Shown here: positions 57,012 through 64,000 of the stretch, in pieces
Layout of the letters: every line of letters starts with the position of its first letter
How positions within the stretch are numbered: position 1 is the stretch's first letter
Assembly (NCBI RefSeq): GCF_036345015.1
Contig: NZ_CP084098.1
Coordinates: 744,001 to 808,000 of the forward strand
Direction of reading: 5' to 3'
Length of the DNA: 64,000 nt
DNA from: Cyanobacterium sp. Dongsha4
GTDB lineage: Bacteria; Cyanobacteriota; Cyanobacteriia; Cyanobacteriales; Cyanobacteriaceae
The notes under the pieces: model-generated
Told to the model about the DNA's origin: nothing
The model's input: the letters and a program-made list of their open reading frames with translations, nothing else
Database searches by the model: none
Program-made: the position numbers and the translations under genes

Positions 57012-57425
57012 TCATGTTGGCAAACCATCGTAGCAAGGTAACTTCTCCAAATCGTGATCCCAGCTTGCTCTGCTTGAAATAAAAAGATGCGCGTTTGCTT
57101 TTATCGTCACTGCACTATCTAAACTGCCAGCAGGAACTACCAACAAGGCATTTTTGAAATGTTGTGTCGGAACCGCCGAGCCACAGACCGAACAAAACGA
57201 TCTAGAGTGGCGTGTTGAAGGCAGGCTGTAAATGATAACTTTATCTTGCCCAGTAGACCACTTTAGCTTTGCCGACGAGCTAAATAAATTAGCGGCATGT
57301 GCAGAACCAGTATCTTTTTGGCAATATTTACAGTGACACAAATAGAAACTTTCAAAATCGCCGTCAATCTCGTATTTAATCTCACCACAAAGGCACGATC
57401 CAGAATGCTTTTCGTTCATAATCAA
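57012..57425 (-). CDS. GFA/CENP-V-family zinc protein
   Basis: A 137-residue protein of the GFA (glutathione-dependent formaldehyde-activating enzyme-like) family with a beta-tent fold. The zinc-binding cysteines are all present: Cys11/Cys13 (SCLCGEI), Cys30/Cys32/Cys35 (LCHCKYCQKDTG) and Cys78/Cys81 (FCSVCGSAVP). Members act on glutathione adducts or have no known substrate; annotation as formaldehyde-activating is not supported by most. Base composition looks more GC-rich than neighbours, and the gene is bracketed by two palindromic repeats (56954 and 57492), which hints at horizontal arrival. It is separate from apcE, whose downstream repeat lies between. Confidence 0.88.
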   Translation of the reverse strand: MIMNEKHSGSCLCGEIKYEIDGDFESFYLCHCKYCQKDTGSAHAANLFSSSAKLKWSTGQDKVIIYSLPSTRHSRSFCSVCGSAVPTQHFKNALLVVPAGSLDSAVTIKANAHLFISSRASWDHDLEKLPCYDGLPT

Positions 57426-57491
57426 TTCTCAAACTATTCGAATGCCTGAATGTGATCATCAATTCTTGATTGTTAATAATCCAAAAAGTAG

Positions 57492-57508
57492 GGTGGGCAA
57501 TGCCCACC
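57492..57508 (-). terminator. GTGGGCA palindrome downstream of apcE
   Basis: GGTGGGCA-A-TGCCCACC forms an 8-bp stem 15 nt beyond the apcE stop. On the minus strand it is followed by CTACTTTTTGG, a plausible T-tract, so this copy may terminate apcE. It belongs to the same dispersed family as 8278 and 25185. Confidence 0.55.
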
Positions 57509-57522
57509 TCATGTAATTAGAT

Positions 57523-60312
<2,790 letters not shown>

Positions 60313-60451
60313 TTATAGATTAAATCTTTTTGGGGTCTGATTGTTATTTTGTTAACATTTGTTACAACTTCTATGCTTATTTTTCAGATTGATGGAGATT
60401 TAATCTTTTGTTTTATTGTCAAATTGGGACTCAGTAAGTCTTGAATAATAC

Positions 60452-61444
60452 TTAAAAGCTAACTTCATTTAACCAACGGACTGCATCTTTTGCATGATAA
60501 GTTAAGATCAAATCTGCTCCTGCTCGTTTAAAACTCATTAGGGTTTCAATGGTTACTTTTTTCTCATCTATCCAACCATTTAAGGCGGCGGCTTTCACCA
60601 TGGAATATTCCCCAGAAACGTTATAGGCGGCAACGGGTAAATTGGTAGCTTCTTTAACTCGCCAAATAATATCCATATAAGATAATGCTGGTTTCACCAT
60701 AAGCATATCTGCACCCTCGGCAATATCTAATTCAATTTCTTTGAGAGCTTCTAAACTGTTGGCAGGATTCATTTGATAGGTGCGTCTATCTCCATAACTA
60801 GGAGCGGATTCGGCGGCATCTCTGAAAGGTCCATAATAGGCAGAGGCATATTTAGCGGCATAGGACATAATGGGAATATGACTAAAACCGTTTTCGTCTA
60901 AGGCTTCTCTAATGACTTTAACAAAACCATCCATCATCCCTGAAGGGGCAATAATATCTGCTCCTGCTTTTGCTTGGGAGACTGCGGTTTTTTTCAATAG
61001 TTCAAGAGTTGGATCATTTAAAACCCGACCTACTAAATCACCTACTTCTAAGTAACCACAATGTCCGTGAGGAGTATATTCACACAAGCAGGTATCATTC
61101 ATCACGATTAAATCGGGTACTGCTTCTTTCACTGCGGTGGTTGCTTTTTGCACAATGCCACAATCATGCCATGCGCCTGTTGCTTCGTTGTCTTTATCTT
61201 CGGGAATACCAAAAAGGATAATGGCGGGAATTCCCATATCATAGACCTCTTTGGCTTCTTCAACTATTTTGTCCACAGATAATTGATAAACCCCCGGCAT
61301 GGATTTTACTTCTTTTGCGATCGCATTTCCGGGTACTGCAAATAAAGGATAAATTAAATCATTAGGAGTTAAAACCGTTTCTTGTACCATGCGACGTAAG
61401 CCAACAGAAGCACGTAAACGGCGAGGGCGATTAATAGGGAACAT
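60452..61444 (-). CDS. hemB: Delta-aminolevulinic acid dehydratase (porphobilinogen synthase)
   Basis: Condenses two 5-aminolevulinate molecules to porphobilinogen for heme, chlorophyll and bilin synthesis. The 330 residues contain both active-site lysines: Lys198 in [17 protein letters not shown] and Lys251 in [13 protein letters not shown]. The metal site reads [15 protein letters not shown], with Cys119, Cys121 and Cys129. This is the three-cysteine zinc arrangement rather than the Asp-rich magnesium type seen in plants. The ATG at 61444 starts [20 protein letters not shown], in line with the family. It lies upstream of apcE on the same strand, linking tetrapyrrole supply with phycobilisome assembly by position only. 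Confidence 0.96.
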   Translation of the reverse strand: MFPINRPRRLRASVGLRRMVQETVLTPNDLIYPLFAVPGNAIAKEVKSMPGVYQLSVDKIVEEAKEVYDMGIPAIILFGIPEDKDNEATGAWHDCGIVQKATTAVKEAVPDLIVMNDTCLCEYTPHGHCGYLEVGDLVGRVLNDPTLELLKKTAVSQAKAGADIIAPSGMMDGFVKVIREALDENGFSHIPIMSYAAKYASAYYGPFRDAAESAPSYGDRRTYQMNPANSLEALKEIELDIAEGADMLMVKPALSYMDIIWRVKEATNLPVAAYNVSGEYSMVKAAALNGWIDEKKVTIETLMSFKRAGADLILTYHAKDAVRWLNEVSF

Positions 61445-61575
61445 ATCTAACTATTTATATTTATTTGAATAATGACCGTTTTCCTAGTGTAAGGCGATCG
61501 CAGTCTTTTTCCCTATAAGTTAGCAATATTTTGTTACTTTTACCGTTTTGTTTTCAACATGAAATACAGGTAACA

Positions 61576-63423
61576 TTATTTTCTTTTATCAAGAACTTCT
61601 AAAAAAGCAGAATTAGTAAGTTTCAAATTACCATCAATCATTTCTATGGTGAAATTTCTTTTCTCTTTTTGTTTTGTGCCATCTTTATAAAGATAGGTGT
61701 TTTTTCCTTCCAAAGTGATGAGGTTTTCATTTTGACTAATAACTTTTAAGTCTTCTACGGTTACTTGAGCAAATTGATTAAAAAAACTAGGATCAAGATT
61801 ATTTGGATTAGCAAAAAACTGACGGGCGCGATCGTAATTTTTCTGAGATACTAAATTATAAAACTCCTGTAAGGCACTAACTGCGGAATCTGAATTTAAA
61901 ATGTTAGTTGTATTGGATGTATTATTCTCAGAATTATCTACAGCAGTTATATCAGTTTGATTACCTGCACCATCTCCCGTGTTGACTGTATTTTCGGGGT
62001 TACTAACATCTGTTGTTATGGCATTGTTTTGAGACTCTACCTCTGCTTGTCTTCTCAACTGTTCAGCCTTAATTCTTTCTAATTCAGCTTGTTGACGTTG
62101 TTTTTCAGCCTCTGCTCTCCTTTGGGCTTCTTCCTCCCTCATTTTCTGTTCTTGAGCCAATCTAGCTTCTGTTTCTGCCTTTTCTTGCTCAATTTGCGCG
62201 AGTTGTGCTTGAGTTTGTTGGATATATTCGGTGATTAAAAATCCCGCCGAAACTAAAACTCCGGCAATGATAGCGGTGATAACTAAGGGAATCCAATTAT
62301 TTTTTTGGTAATTCTCTTGGGTGTAAGTATTAGAAGAATAAGAGGGTTGAGAAATAGGCCGGGAAAAGTTTTTTGGGCTAGTTACTGGGCGAGCAGGGGA
62401 ATTTTCCTGAGAATAAACAGGATTATTGACAGGTTTTATTTCTGGTTTAATATTTTGTTGCACTGGGGTGGCTGTGCCAGACATCGAATTATAATTGACA
62501 GGAATGGCAACGGTAGGAGAATTAATGTCTGAGTTAGAATTTCTTGGAGAATGAAGGGGTAATTTGTCAGGAATTTCTCTTCCTTGGGGGATAACTGCAA
62601 CGGTTTGAATTTCACTCAAACACAAATCCTGTAACATTTCTCTTGCGGTCGTATAGCGCTGACTCAGATCTATTTTACTAGCCCTACTTAGCACTTCCTG
62701 TAACTGTGGATCTATATCAGATACATAATTAGTCCATTCTAACTGCCCATTTAATGAATTACTAGGAAATTCGATGGGGTATTTTCCTGTTAAACTATAG
62801 ATTATGGTCAAGGCAAGGGCGTATAAATCGCTACTGTAAACGGTTCTACCCGTGCTTTGCTCAGGGGGCATAAATCCTTTTGTACCCACTACCACAGAGC
62901 TTACCATTGAACCAGAACTCAGAGCTACAGTACCCATAGTTTCTTTCACCGCACCAAAATCAATTAAAATGGGTAGGCCATCACGGTGACGAATAATAAT
63001 ATTTTCGGGCTTAATATCTCTATGAATAATTTTTTGACTGTGAATAAATTGTAGAGTTTGTAATAAAGACGTGAGAATATTACGACATTGGGAGGAATTT
63101 ATAATTCCCAAATCAGCAAGGCTTGTTCCTTCAATATATTCTTGAACTAGATAAAATTGGTTATTTTCGACAAAATAAGCGTATAGTGTGGGAATTTGAG
63201 GACAGTTTTGCCCTAATTCTTCTAATACTTGGGCTTCTTTCTGGAAAAGATCGCTAATTACATCGGCGGATACATTATGATTAGAGTTAACTTGTCGCAG
63301 ACGTTTGATCACAATTAGTCGTTGAGAGGGTAAGTGGGTATCTCTGGCTAAAAATGTTTCTCCAAAGCCTCCTTTGCCTAAAGTATTTATAATTTGATAA
63401 CGCCCTGCAATTAATGAATCCAT
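61576..63423 (-). CDS. Membrane Ser/Thr protein kinase with extracytoplasmic C-terminal domain
   Basis: Hanks-type kinase; residue numbers count from the longer in-frame start at 63435 (619 residues). I prefer the ATG at 63423 (MDSLIAGRYQIINTLGKGGF), which fits related kinases. The kinase domain (11-275) has G-loop LGKGGFGET, Lys44 (VIKRLR), HRDIKPENII (138-147, Asp140), DFGAVKE (159-165) and PPEQSTGR. A Pro/Asn/Ser-rich juxtamembrane region (280-380) leads to one TM helix (382-402), a Glu/Gln/Arg coiled coil (405-467) and a C-terminal domain (515-615; ALQEFYNLVSQKNYDRARQF) resembling the ARC6/NTF2-like fold attached to many cyanobacterial kinases. All catalytic residues are present. Substrates unknown. 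Confidence 0.9.
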   Translation of the reverse strand: MDSLIAGRYQIINTLGKGGFGETFLARDTHLPSQRLIVIKRLRQVNSNHNVSADVISDLFQKEAQVLEELGQNCPQIPTLYAYFVENNQFYLVQEYIEGTSLADLGIINSSQCRNILTSLLQTLQFIHSQKIIHRDIKPENIIIRHRDGLPILIDFGAVKETMGTVALSSGSMVSSVVVGTKGFMPPEQSTGRTVYSSDLYALALTIIYSLTGKYPIEFPSNSLNGQLEWTNYVSDIDPQLQEVLSRASKIDLSQRYTTAREMLQDLCLSEIQTVAVIPQGREIPDKLPLHSPRNSNSDINSPTVAIPVNYNSMSGTATPVQQNIKPEIKPVNNPVYSQENSPARPVTSPKNFSRPISQPSYSSNTYTQENYQKNNWIPLVITAIIAGVLVSAGFLITEYIQQTQAQLAQIEQEKAETEARLAQEQKMREEEAQRRAEAEKQRQQAELERIKAEQLRRQAEVESQNNAITTDVSNPENTVNTGDGAGNQTDITAVDNSENNTSNTTNILNSDSAVSALQEFYNLVSQKNYDRARQFFANPNNLDPSFFNQFAQVTVEDLKVISQNENLITLEGKNTYLYKDGTKQKEKRNFTIEMIDGNLKLTNSAFLEVLDKRK

Positions 63424-63570
63424 CTCAACTATCATCTCTCAACAAAAAATCAAAGAAAACTTCTATTGAATATAGCAATTTCTTTCTCAATTCAGCTAGT
63501 TTTTGCCAAAGACTTTACCAAGAGATACCGTAACAGACAATATTGAAGTTTTGCCCTCACCACCATACGT

Positions 63571-63618
63571 TGCTCCTTTTAGGAGAGGAGAGCCCCACAG
63601 GGCGAGGGGAGATTTTTT
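63571..63618 (+). repeat. Intergenic hairpin repeat with T-tract
   Basis: CTCCT-TTT-AGGAG, then GCCC-CACA-GGGC, then GAGGGGAGA and eight T residues on the plus strand. It lies between two minus-strand genes, so it would not terminate either of them. It resembles a widespread cyanobacterial GAGAGGAGAGCCCC repeat. Confidence 0.55.
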
Positions 63619-63666
63619 TTCACATCTGTTAGTTTTAACTCCTAATTCCTAAGCCTGAACTGTGAT

Positions 63667-64000
63667 TCATCGACTGGTGACTAATTCACTAGAAAATTGA
63701 CTAATGGCTTTAAAGGCAACATCCCATAGTTTTTGGGGTTGTAATTCTGGTTGAACTAATGTCCATAGTCTTTTTACTTCTTCTGTATGGAGGCGATCAT
63801 CTTCTATTAGAGCAGTTAATAGTTGACGGCGCAAGTATTCTCCTTCTTCTGAAACCAGAAATTGTAGTCCTAATCCTGCGGTGGGTAAAAGGTTAAAGCG
63901 ATGATCAGAACGTGCGATCGCAATCATGTTTTCTAATCTTTCCCATTGAAATTTACCGTCTTTGAAAAGCACTTCTAGTAAACGTTTACGCATAGCGGGG
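63667..64000 (-). CDS. ABC1/AarF-family kinase, C-terminal part (cut by window edge)
   Basis: C-terminal end of an ABC1/UbiB/AarF-type atypical kinase, a family tied to quinone and isoprenoid metabolism and thylakoid membranes. The visible 111 residues read PAMRKRLLEVLFKDGKFQWE, RLENMIAIARSDHRFNLLPT, LGLQFLVSEEGEYLRRQLLT and DDRLHTEEVKRLWTLVQPEL, which match the conserved tail of long cyanobacterial members. The frame stays open through position 64000, so the internal ATG at 63993 is not the start. The kinase core lies beyond the window, so activity cannot be judged. Confidence 0.82.
   Translation of the reverse strand, partial: PAMRKRLLEVLFKDGKFQWERLENMIAIARSDHRFNLLPTAGLGLQFLVSEEGEYLRRQLLTALIEDDRLHTEEVKRLWTLVQPELQPQKLWDVAFKAISQFSSELVTSR

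Noticed and set aside
60426..60446. GACTCAG/TAAGTC inverted match after hemB as a terminator
   Set aside because: Stem too short and interrupted, and no T-tract follows on the minus strand.

Overview
The window is from an AT-rich cyanobacterial chromosome. HIP1 octamers (GCGATCGC) are scattered through genes and spacers, and several genes are specific to oxygenic phototrophs: the phycobilisome core-membrane linker apcE, plant-type zeta-carotene desaturase crtQ, an NblB-like HEAT protein and a cyanobacterial aa3 oxidase operon. The AT-richness, the apcE type and the overall protein similarity suggest a unicellular Cyanobacterium/Geminocystis-like genome; that placement is inference. I saw no rRNA, tRNA, CRISPR array or intact transposase.

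Layout. 1-3.9 kb: crtQ (cut by the left edge) and pheT, both on the minus strand. 4.0-5.8 kb: a C5-cytosine methyltransferase followed 6 nt later by a probable type II restriction endonuclease. 6.1-8.1 kb: a CbbX/SpoVK-type AAA+ ATPase and NblB-like HEAT protein. 8.5-12.5 kb: a membrane hybrid histidine kinase facing a convergent response regulator with an N-terminal HTH. 12.8-25.2 kb: a 4110-aa multidomain exoprotein (SwmB-like, LamG, FG-GAP, Asp-box, RTX, B-lectin, Calx-beta). 25.2-29.0 kb: ctaC-ctaD-ctaE (coxBAC) on the minus strand, with a small four-helix-bundle (S23/IVP) gene wedged between ctaD and ctaE. 29.4-32.8 kb: small accessory genes (TIGR04376, Uma2, DUF29 and a DUF29 fragment) and recO. 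33.1-46.4 kb: a CHASE2-Ser/Thr kinase followed by a 3554-aa FG-GAP/Calx-beta/DUF4114 exoprotein. 46.6-50.3 kb: glycosyltransferase, metG and a NYN/LabA-like protein. 50.5-55.5 kb: dnaB with a 162-aa mini-intein, transketolase and a Psb32-like TPM protein, all minus. 55.7-57.4 kb: accessory pocket with hicBA, a HicB-like remnant, a small membrane protein and a GFA-family zinc protein. 57.5-64 kb: apcE, hemB, a membrane Ser/Thr kinase and the C-terminus of an ABC1/AarF kinase.

Themes. Two giant genes without recognisable signal peptides take about 36% of the window. Each lies beside membrane signalling genes (HK/RR for the first, CHASE2-kinase for the second), suggesting regulated surface or exported adhesins, probably leaving by type I secretion. 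Heptanucleotide tandem repeats (STRR type, mostly variants of CTCCGAA) recur in spacers; at ctaC, ctaD and the S23 gene they touch or overlap the 3' end of the gene. Three further families of short palindromes are dispersed between genes.

Most unusual observations: the STRR-flanked S23 gene inside the oxidase operon, whose C-terminus is read from the repeat; a five-blade propeller apparently inserted inside one Calx-beta domain of the second giant protein; the dnaB mini-intein; and the restriction-modification pair with a Dcm-like target-recognition region.
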